Shown here: positions 4,054-8,733 of the stretch, in pieces
How positions within the stretch are numbered: position 1 is the stretch's first letter
Layout: every line of letters begins with the position of its first letter
Assembly: GCF_946478925.1 (NCBI RefSeq)
Contig: NZ_CAMLDP010000075.1
Span: 1 to 8,733, forward strand
Direction of reading: 5' to 3'
Source: an uncultured Nitrososphaera sp.
GTDB taxonomy: Archaea > Thermoproteota > Nitrososphaeria > Nitrososphaerales > Nitrososphaeraceae
Length of the DNA: 8,733 bases
Notes under the pieces: generated by a model
What the model saw: only the letters and a program-made list of their open reading frames with translations
What the model was told of the DNA's origin: nothing
Databases searched by the model: none
Program-made: the position numbers and the translations under genes

Positions 4054-4866
4054 TTGCTCCTTGGCACCTGCGGGTGGAGTTACCAAGAATGGGTAGGGCT
4101 TTTCTACCCAAACAACAGGGTCGCCAAGCTTCCGTTTTACGCCAAGGTTTTTGACACTGTCGAAGTGGATTCGTCGTTCTACCGTATGCCGACCAAGGCT
4201 ATGGTGAGAGGATGGGAAAAGGCGACGGGCCCCTCGTTTCAGTTTTCGCTGAAACTTCCAAAGACGATAACGCACGACAAACACCTTGCAGGCGCAGAAG
4301 AAGATTTGCAGAAATTCCTGGATGTTGTCAAGCCGCTGGAGGACGCAGGCAAGCTCGGCTGCTTGCTTGTGCAGCTTGCGCCCAGCTTTTCCTACGATGA
4401 GGTAGGCAGGCTGGAGGCATTTCTAAGGCTGCTGCCCCCACACATGCGCTTTGCAGTCGAGTTCCGGCACGAATCGTGGGACAGGAAGGAGACGTGGGAC
4501 CTGCTGAGGAAATACAATGTCGCAAACACGATAACCGAGTCACCGATAGAGTTTCTGTCAAGGCCGATCGTAACTTCGTCTACCCATGCGTACGTGAGAT
4601 GGCATGGCAGGGGCAGGCCCATCTGGTACGAATACACCTATTCGGAAAAAGAATTGCAGCCCTGGGTCGACAGGCTGCAAGAGATAGAGGCTCAGGCCCC
4701 TGTAACGTATGCCTACTTTAACAACCACTACAGCGCCGGCGCGCCGCGCAACGCGCTCCAGTTCCTAGCCATGAGAGGCGAGCTTACAGAAATGCAGGAA
4801 AAAACAAAGGCGAGGATCGAGCGCAGACCCCGCAGGAGGCCGTCAAGGATAACGGACTTTGTTTAA
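4054..4866 (+). CDS. DUF72 (YecE-like) TIM-barrel protein (270 aa)
   Basis: A member of the DUF72/YecE family, a TIM-barrel fold widespread in bacteria and archaea with no settled biochemical activity. Family hallmarks are present in order: GTCGWSY-x-EW at 4-13, FYP at 17-19, VEVDSSFYRMP at 36-46, FSLKLPK at 64-70, LVQLAPSF at 105-112, AVEFRHESW at 134-142, YVRWHGR at 180-186, and YAYFNNH-x-x-G-x-x-x-NA at 219-234. The last 20 residues are very basic (ARIERRPRRRPSR), which hints at nucleic-acid contact. The length is normal for the family. The start is TTG at 4054, since an in-frame TAA stands at 4042-4044; it is unusual that this TAA directly follows an in-frame ATG. The gene follows the ribbon-helix-helix gene by 36 bases. 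Confidence 0.93.
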   Translation: MLLGTCGWSYQEWVGLFYPNNRVAKLPFYAKVFDTVEVDSSFYRMPTKAMVRGWEKATGPSFQFSLKLPKTITHDKHLAGAEEDLQKFLDVVKPLEDAGKLGCLLVQLAPSFSYDEVGRLEAFLRLLPPHMRFAVEFRHESWDRKETWDLLRKYNVANTITESPIEFLSRPIVTSSTHAYVRWHGRGRPIWYEYTYSEKELQPWVDRLQEIEAQAPVTYAYFNNHYSAGAPRNALQFLAMRGELTEMQEKTKARIERRPRRRPSRITDFV

Positions 4867-4889
4867 GTAATTTATGATCACGATTAGGC
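4867..4889 (+). other. Short gap after DUF72 with a TATA-like run
   Basis: TAATTTAT at 4868-4875 looks like a TATA box but is only about 18 bases before the GTG at 4890. It fits a leaderless start there poorly. Confidence 0.25.
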
Positions 4890-5108
4890 GTGCATTCCAA
4901 GTGCTCATTTGCGATAGAGTTGAGAGCGTACTCCAAACATACGAACGGCTTTGGCATCATAACGGGCTATGGCGCGTCCGACACCGCGGCAGTCGCGCTG
5001 GAGCAGGTGCCCTGTGTCGACCTTGCAACCATACCGAAAAATAATAACAGCAGCGGAAAAGATAGAGCTGCCCAAGTAGGGCCCTCTCTACTTTTATCTT
5101 TTTTATAG
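4890..5108 (+). CDS. Hypothetical small protein (72 aa)
   Basis: I do not recognise this protein. The frame has GC-rich third positions like its neighbours and a protein-like core at residues 5-50 (FAIELRAYSK, FGIITGYGASDTAA, ALEQVP), so it is probably real. The first available start is GTG 4890, because an in-frame TGA ends at 4877; it is 23 bases after the DUF72 stop, so translation could depend on the upstream transcript. The last 15 residues are encoded by what looks like a T-rich terminator, giving a hydrophobic SLLLSFL end that may not be under selection. A competing 57-codon frame from ATG 4874 has poorer codon use. No domain, signal peptide or metal site is evident. Confidence 0.4.
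   Translation: MHSKCSFAIELRAYSKHTNGFGIITGYGASDTAAVALEQVPCVDLATIPKNNNSSGKDRAAQVGPSLLLSFL
5092..5104 (+). terminator. T-rich terminator before the Hcp-like gene
   Basis: TTTTATCTTTTTT lies at the very end of the preceding small frame and just before the promoter of the gene at 5155. It would end transcripts of the DUF72 region. Confidence 0.45.
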
Positions 5109-5126
5109 GCTCGGACTACAGAAAAG

Positions 5127-5133
5127 GTATATC
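5127..5133 (+). promoter_or_regulatory. TATA box of the Hcp-like gene
   Basis: GTATATC is centred 25 bases before the ATG at 5155, the leaderless distance. Confidence 0.5.
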
Positions 5134-5154
5134 TATTCTTTTGAATCCGTCGCC

Positions 5155-5778
5155 ATGCCAAACCTAGGCAAGATGCAGACGATAGCACCGATAGCGGTTG
5201 TTGCGTCGATTCTTGTGGGGTACGTCGCAGTGGCATCTTTTACGTCGCAAAAGCTCTCGGCCAGCGAAGCGCTGCTCGGGATGCCTTCTGCTGACGCTGC
5301 CAGCGTCGACTACTTCCTAAAGATAGACGGCATTGAAGGGGAATCAACAAGTGACAGGCACAAGGGCGAGATAAACATCGAATCGTTCAGCTGGGGCGCA
5401 TCCAACGCAGGCTCGTCAAGCGCGGGCGGCGGTGCAGGCGCGGGAAAGGTGTCGTTCCAAGACATCAGTTTCACCAAGGCAATTGACAAGTCGTCTCCAA
5501 AGCTGGTGCTTGCGACGGCGACAGGCCAGCACATCAAACAGGTCGTGCTCACAGGCGAGGTGAGCGGCAAAAAGGGCCAGCAGTTCCTCCAGATAAAGCT
5601 GACAGACGTTCTCATATCCTCGTACCAGCAGGGAGGCAGTTCGGGAGCAGTCCCCATAGACAGCTTTTCACTCAACTTTGCCAAGATAGAATTCACGTAC
5701 TATCCTATGAATCCCGACGGCTCGCTTGGCGCGCCGGCGACCGGAGGTTGGGACGTAAAGGAGAACAAAAAAGTCTGA
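5155..5778 (+). CDS. hcp: Exported Hcp-family (type VI tube-like) protein (207 aa)
   Basis: An Hcp-like protein with an N-terminal export segment. Residues 9-30 are hydrophobic (IAPIAVVASILVGYVAVASF) after a short polar start with one lysine, so it is either secreted or membrane-anchored. Residues 50-207 match the Hcp1/DUF796 fold: VDYFLKIDGIEGES at 51-64, the INIESFSWGAS strand at 73-83, a Gly/Ser loop at 84-97, KVSFQDISFTKAIDKSSP at 98-115, IKLTDVLISSYQ at 147-158, FAKIEFTYYP at 175-184 and GWDVKENKKV at the end. Bacterial Hcp forms hexameric rings that stack into the inner tube of type VI secretion and normally lacks a signal peptide. No other secretion-system gene is nearby, so here it more likely assembles outside the membrane in some other role (inference). 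It has its own TATA box and terminator, so it is monocistronic. Confidence 0.9.
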   Translation: MPNLGKMQTIAPIAVVASILVGYVAVASFTSQKLSASEALLGMPSADAASVDYFLKIDGIEGESTSDRHKGEINIESFSWGASNAGSSSAGGGAGAGKVSFQDISFTKAIDKSSPKLVLATATGQHIKQVVLTGEVSGKKGQQFLQIKLTDVLISSYQQGGSSGAVPIDSFSLNFAKIEFTYYPMNPDGSLGAPATGGWDVKENKKV

Positions 5779-5784
5779 GATCCT

Positions 5785-5808
5785 TCTTTTTCCATTTTTT
5801 ATTATTTA
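5785..5808 (+). terminator. T-rich terminator after the Hcp-like gene
   Basis: Three T-runs (T5, T6 and a mixed T/A run) begin seven bases after the stop codon. This matches archaeal poly-T termination. Confidence 0.6.
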
Positions 5809-5914
5809 TGATGCCGCAATTGTCAGAGCGTATTTATGCAACAACAATCCCTGGCGTGAAACTACTGCCCATCCCGCCGCGTCATTTTGGACATGTTGCT
5901 GTTATCTGCAGCCG

Positions 5915-5922
5915 GGGTGATA
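5915..5922 (+). promoter_or_regulatory. Strong archaeal Shine-Dalgarno that decides a start
   Basis: GGGTGATA contains GGTGAT, the archaeal anti-16S complement, with 7-base spacing to ATG 5929. It is the clearest ribosome-binding site in the window and shows that the following gene is translated from a leadered transcript. Confidence 0.55.
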
Positions 5923-5928
5923 ATGCGC

Positions 5929-6099
5929 ATGAAGCCAGAGATGTGCAGGTACGCGCACGTTTGCAGGCACTTTGACGACAGCTCTGTGACATGCCACTCT
6001 GATGAAGAAGCTTCTGGCTATTGCGGCGCGTACGACGACTTTGACAGCTACAGGTCCGCCTTTATGTCAAAACTGGAAAGAAAGTTATTTACGCGCTGA
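5929..6099 (+). CDS. Four-cysteine microprotein (56 aa)
   Basis: A 56-residue protein with cysteines at C6, C12, C22 and C32 (C-x5-C-x9-C-x9-C), followed by G-x-Y. This is a probable zinc-binding or disulphide microprotein. I recall similar C-x5-C...YCG-x-Y proteins in Thaumarchaeota, function unknown. The start is set by GGGTGATA at 5915-5922: the GGTGAT Shine-Dalgarno core (5916-5921) is 7 bases before ATG 5929 but only 1 base before ATG 5923, so 5929 is preferred. The frame is open further up, to TTG 5887. The C-terminal 15 residues are basic. An overlapping frame at 5810-5975 has no recognisable features. Confidence 0.6.
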   Translation: MKPEMCRYAHVCRHFDDSSVTCHSDEEASGYCGAYDDFDSYRSAFMSKLERKLFTR

Positions 6100-6304
6100 T
6101 TGCATAAAAAAAGCCGACACAACAGACGCCGGCAACAAAATATATTGCGACCCGTGTTCGTCAATTTAAAGAGAAAGAATCTATAATATTTATTAAAAGG
6201 ATTTTAGTTTTGTAAATTTGGTTGTATCTCGTATTGCAATACTAATATTTTTGAATATATTGTTAAGCAATCCTTAATTATTTGATATGCGTTAGGACAA
6301 TGTC
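6100..6304. other. AT-rich gap with a minus-strand terminator-like hairpin
   Basis: No gene is seen. On the minus strand GCCG (6133-6130) and CGGC (6116-6113) can pair just before a T7 run (6112-6106), the shape of an intrinsic terminator, though no minus-strand gene lies to its right. A perfect 12-base palindrome GTATTGCAATAC is at 6231-6242, and TTAATTA at 6274-6280 is a suitable TATA box for the gene at 6305. Confidence 0.45.
6274..6280 (+). promoter_or_regulatory. TATA-like box of the C2H2 domain gene
   Basis: TTAATTA is centred about 28 bases before the ATG at 6305, again the leaderless distance. Confidence 0.4.
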
Positions 6305-6778
6305 ATGAAGCACGCATTTGAAGATGGTTCGCTGGGCCTAAAGCTGAAGGGCTACCTCATAGTGCCGAACGACGCGCTGGAAAACAAGATCGCAATCTAT
6401 ACTCTGAGAATCGTCCAGGACATACTGTCAGAGAATCCAGAGGTAGTCGACGGCTGGCTGCGCAACATACACGAAGATTACATGGCCAAAAAGAGGGCGT
6501 GCGACTTTGAAAACGACCCGGTAGCGTGCTTCAACCTCTCGATATACGAGGAGTTTGAGAAGCACCTGAAGAGCTGGGACGACGGTGGAATGCTGACAAT
6601 ATCGCTTCCCGGCAACAGGACAATACGCGTCAGTAAAGAGCCGCTCTTTTCCGTCTCCAAGAGCCCTGCAGAGAGCTGTGAGGAATGCAGGATGACGTTT
6701 GCCACGGTAAAGGAGCTCGTAAAGCACTACAGGGAAAAGCATCCTGCCAGCATAGAAAAGGTCATGATCCCAACCTGA
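6305..6778 (+). CDS. Protein with C-terminal C2H2 zinc finger (157 aa)
   Basis: Residues 122-147 form a classical C2H2 finger, C125-x2-C128-x12-H141-x4-H146, with F132 and L138 at the core positions. The first 120 residues are not recognised: a helix-rich part (25-90, containing C66 and C75) and then short strands with NRTIRVSKEPLF (104-115). The finger suggests binding to nucleic acid or to a protein partner; the N-terminal part may be the effector or dimerisation region (inference). The start at 6305 fits a TATA-like box 28 bases upstream. It stands alone, with an AT-rich gap before it and the phosphate operon promoter after it. A second, single-finger C2H2 protein is encoded at 705-839. 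Confidence 0.75.
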   Translation: MKHAFEDGSLGLKLKGYLIVPNDALENKIAIYTLRIVQDILSENPEVVDGWLRNIHEDYMAKKRACDFENDPVACFNLSIYEEFEKHLKSWDDGGMLTISLPGNRTIRVSKEPLFSVSKSPAESCEECRMTFATVKELVKHYREKHPASIEKVMIPT

Positions 6779-6800
6779 GAGGAGCGGCGGGGAGAGAGAA

Positions 6801-6837
6801 ATGCTAATCAATATAGAATATGTAGATCATTTAGCAT
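6801..6837. promoter_or_regulatory. Inverted repeat upstream of the phosphate operon
   Basis: ATGCTAA (6801-6807) and TTAGCAT (6831-6837) are perfect inverted copies 30 bases apart, three helical turns. The right arm ends five bases before the TATA box at 6842-6848, so it covers the BRE position. It is a candidate binding site for a phosphate-responsive regulator. Confidence 0.45.
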
Positions 6838-6841
6838 AGGG

Positions 6842-6848
6842 TATTATA
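6842..6848 (+). promoter_or_regulatory. TATA box of the phosphate operon
   Basis: TATTATA is centred about 29 bases before the ATG at 6874, giving a leader of only a few bases. Confidence 0.5.
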
Positions 6849-6873
6849 CGCTGCACCCACGTAGTCCGTGTAG

Positions 6874-7512
6874 ATGACAGGCGGCGGCTTTCTCTCATGG
6901 ATTCGCTCCAACGACAGAGAGATAATCGACGCGCTAGAGCAGCAGGGCGCAAACGTGCTTAAGGCCGCCAGCTCCCTCGTAGACCTCGTTTCAAATTTTG
7001 ACAACGTAGGCGAGCGCAAGGTCAGCATAAAGGACATCGAGCACAAGGGCGACGAGATAGCCCACGGCATATACCTTATCATGGACAAGACGTTCGTCAC
7101 GCCGCTGGACAGGGAGGACATTTCGAAACTGACAAGCGAGGTGGACGAGATACTCGACTACATCGACGGCGCGGCAGACAGGTTCGTGCTCTTCAAGATA
7201 ACCAAGCCGACCCCGTACATGATAGAGCTTGCCAAGATATTGCTCTCTGCCACGCAGGAAGTGTACGCTCTGATGACGCGTCTGCGAGGCTTCAAGAACT
7301 CTGCAGACTTGGTGGAGCACTGCAGGAACATCAACAAGTACGAGCACGAGGCAGACACCATCTACAGGCTTGCGATTGCAGAATTGTTTGAGACCAGCGA
7401 CGCGATAGAGATAATCAAGTTCAAGGAAATATACCTGCAGCTGGAAGACGCGGTCAACAGGTGCCAAGATGTGGCCGACACGTTTGAGGACATTGGCCTG
7501 AAATACGGTTGA
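6874..7512 (+). CDS. DUF47 / PhoU-like phosphate transport regulator (212 aa)
   Basis: An all-helical PhoU-like protein of the DUF47 (PhoU_div) family, which is commonly encoded beside PiT permeases and thought to regulate them. It contains the acidic, metal-binding helix motifs of the family: E56-x3-D60 in IEHKGDEIAHGIY, PLDREDI at 78-83 followed by EVDEILDYIDGAADR (89-103), and E157-x3-D161 in YEHEADTIY. EDAVNRCQDVADTFEDI (191-207) forms the last helix. The length of 212 residues is normal. It lacks a signal peptide, so it is cytoplasmic and would act on the inner face of the permease. The permease gene begins 9 bases after its stop, which makes a two-gene operon very likely. Confidence 0.93.
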   Translation: MTGGGFLSWIRSNDREIIDALEQQGANVLKAASSLVDLVSNFDNVGERKVSIKDIEHKGDEIAHGIYLIMDKTFVTPLDREDISKLTSEVDEILDYIDGAADRFVLFKITKPTPYMIELAKILLSATQEVYALMTRLRGFKNSADLVEHCRNINKYEHEADTIYRLAIAELFETSDAIEIIKFKEIYLQLEDAVNRCQDVADTFEDIGLKYG

Positions 7513-7521
7513 TGATGTAAG

Positions 7522-8532
7522 GTGGCCGACCAGAGCATTGTCCTAGTGGTTTACGGAGCGATAGGCGCGGCGCTGTTTTTTGATTTCGTAAACGGCTTTC
7601 ATGATGCGGCAAACTCTATTGCGACCGTAGTCGGTACCAGAGTGCTTAGGCCCATCCAGGCAGTCGGGATTGCGGCCGCAGCCAACTTTTCAGGTCCATT
7701 TATCTTTGGAACAGCAGTCGCGGCGACTGTTGGAAAGGGCATCATCATGCCCGAGTTTTCAACAGTGGACGTCATAATAGCGGGGCTTTTAGGGGCAATA
7801 GCGTGGGACCTCATAACGTGGTGGTTCGGCCTGCCGTCATCAAGCAGCCACGCGCTCATCGGCGGCTTGGTGGGCTCGGCGCTCTTTGTCGGCGGCCTGC
7901 AGGCCATAGTCGCGCCCGGCGTTGAAAAGACGCTCACGTTCATGGTGGTGTCGCCGGCCATGGGTTTTGCAGTAGCAGGCGGCTTTGCGCTTGCGATGAT
8001 GTTCTTTTTGCGCAAGAAGGTGCCCGGCAGGGTCAACAGGGTGTTCGGCAGGCTGCAGATAGTGTCCTCGGCGTTTTTCTCGCTGACGCACGGCGCAAAC
8101 GACGGGCAAAAGACGATGGGCGTCATAACGGCGCTCCTGATAGCAGGTGGTCTGCTGCACTCGAAGGAATTCGCAGTCCCGCTGTGGGTCATAGTGAGCG
8201 CCGCATCTGCCATCGCGCTTGGCACGTTCTTTGGAGGTTGGAGGATAGTCAAGACCATGGCGTTTAGGCTTACCAACCTAAAGCCGTACCAGGGGTTCTG
8301 CGCAGAGACGGGCGGAGGCGCGATTCTGACCTCCATGGCGTGGCTCGGCATACCGGTGAGCACTACGCACGCGATTTCCGGCGCAATAATGGGCGTCGGG
8401 GCGACAAAGAGGTTCTCTGCAGTAAGGTGGGGGCTTGGAAAGAAGATAATCTATGCGTGGGTGATAACGATACCCGCAAGTGCCGCAATAGCGGCGGCAT
8501 GCATGTGGGGGATAAAGGCGCTCAGTGGGTGA
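7522..8532 (+). CDS. pit: PiT-family inorganic phosphate permease (336 aa)
   Basis: A low-affinity inorganic phosphate transporter of the PiT family, driven by a proton or sodium gradient. Both halves of the duplicated family signature are present: NGFHDAANSIAT at 24-35 with GLPSSSSHALIGGLVG at 103-118, and THGANDGQKTMGVI at 189-202 with GIPVSTTHAISGAIMGVG at 276-293. About nine or ten hydrophobic segments span the protein. The basic loop at 164-178 is likely the central cytoplasmic loop. The GTG start at 7522 is 9 bases after the DUF47 stop, with GGTTGATG at 7507-7514 as a possible ribosome-binding site; this overlaps the end of the DUF47 gene. The length is typical of short archaeal and bacterial PiT proteins. 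Its last 11 bases overlap the minus-strand gene at 8522-8722. Confidence 0.96.
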   Translation: MADQSIVLVVYGAIGAALFFDFVNGFHDAANSIATVVGTRVLRPIQAVGIAAAANFSGPFIFGTAVAATVGKGIIMPEFSTVDVIIAGLLGAIAWDLITWWFGLPSSSSHALIGGLVGSALFVGGLQAIVAPGVEKTLTFMVVSPAMGFAVAGGFALAMMFFLRKKVPGRVNRVFGRLQIVSSAFFSLTHGANDGQKTMGVITALLIAGGLLHSKEFAVPLWVIVSAASAIALGTFFGGWRIVKTMAFRLTNLKPYQGFCAETGGGAILTSMAWLGIPVSTTHAISGAIMGVGATKRFSAVRWGLGKKIIYAWVITIPASAAIAAACMWGIKALSG

Positions 8533-8722
8533 GAAGAAGCGACTTGCAGCCGTCGCAGCATCTCTTTAGCGCAGGCACGCCTTCGACTGTGCCCTTGACA
8601 TAGACGTCATATGTCGCCTTTTGCGCGCCGCAGAGGTCGCAAGAAATAACCTGCAAACGGGCCACCTGCTCTGAAATCGGGCTTAATTTCAAAACGTCAA
8701 GCTTTGTTGTCGACGCCAGCAT
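8522..8722 (-). CDS. Small zinc-ribbon protein (66 aa, start uncertain at the window edge)
   Basis: A minus-strand frame of 66 residues ending at TGA 8524-8522. It carries two knuckles, C28-x2-C31-G and C56-x2-C59 (with C55), 24 residues apart, which makes a zinc ribbon likely. The overall plan (CxxCG, a strand region with a glycine turn, then RCCDGC) resembles that of the two MQKP proteins, so a distant relationship is possible. ATG 8722 is the first visible start, but the frame stays open to the window edge, so the true N-terminus may lie outside. The gene overlaps the permease gene tail-to-tail by 11 bases, so transcripts from the two strands would overlap. Confidence 0.6.
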   Translation of the reverse strand: MLASTTKLDVLKLSPISEQVARLQVISCDLCGAQKATYDVYVKGTVEGVPALKRCCDGCKSLLLTH

Positions 8723-8733
8723 GGATATGAGAT

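Noticed and set aside
5748..5975. 75-codon plus-strand frame overlapping the end of the Hcp-like gene
   Set aside because: It runs through a poly-T terminator, and the better-supported frame with a Shine-Dalgarno and ordered cysteines starts at 5929.
6991..7467. 158-codon minus-strand frame
   Set aside because: It is opposite the DUF47 gene and shows no motif of its own.
7599..8363. 254-codon minus-strand frame
   Set aside because: It is a shadow of the PiT permease produced by GC-rich third positions, and the permease signatures are unambiguous.
1..8733. CRISPR arrays, tRNA or rRNA genes, insertion sequences
   Set aside because: No regularly spaced direct repeats with spacers, no cloverleaf with a TTCRA-type T-loop, no conserved rRNA segments and no transposase motif were seen.

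Overview
The window looks like chromosomal DNA of an ammonia-oxidising archaeon of the Nitrososphaera type (inference). Supporting signs are AT-rich TATA-like boxes 24-30 bases before many start codons (a leaderless-transcript layout), poly-T tracts after genes, several TTG/GTG starts, one archaeal-type GGTGAT Shine-Dalgarno, heavy use of AGG and ATA codons, and many tiny zinc-finger-like proteins. No rRNA, tRNA, CRISPR array, transposase or integrase was recognised.

Layout. Bases 1-2470 form an accessory-looking stretch with little coding DNA. It holds two small cysteine-rich families, each present twice in the same order: an 'MACR' family (337-534 and 1721-1957) and an 'MQKP' zinc-ribbon family (1175-1357 and 2132-2305). 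Each pair ends in a matching hairpin element (1564-1618 and 2412-2465). This is best read as an old, diverged tandem duplication. The first copy is interrupted by a 44-residue C2H2 zinc-finger gene on the minus strand (705-839), a palindromic operator candidate (877-897) and probable gene debris. A single-domain CheY-like response regulator follows (2560-2967).

Bases 3139-4017 hold a divergent pair: a three-helix membrane protein (minus) and a ribbon-helix-helix protein with a C-terminal Cys/His cluster (plus). Between them lies an array of ATGTT/AACAT half-sites spaced exactly 10 bases apart, a strong candidate for an autoregulatory operator. Then come a DUF72 (YecE-like) TIM-barrel protein, an unrecognised 72-residue frame, an exported Hcp-like protein without any other type VI secretion gene, a 56-residue four-cysteine protein and a 157-residue protein with a C-terminal C2H2 finger.

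The right end (6874-8532) is a clear phosphate-uptake operon: a DUF47/PhoU-like protein 9 bases ahead of a PiT-family phosphate permease, behind a promoter with a 7-base inverted repeat. A small zinc-ribbon gene on the minus strand overlaps the permease tail-to-tail.

The most unusual points are the duplicated microprotein-plus-hairpin module, the helically phased operator array of the ribbon-helix-helix gene (with a possible second target at the start of the first MACR gene), and the density of small predicted zinc-binding proteins: nine within 8.7 kb.
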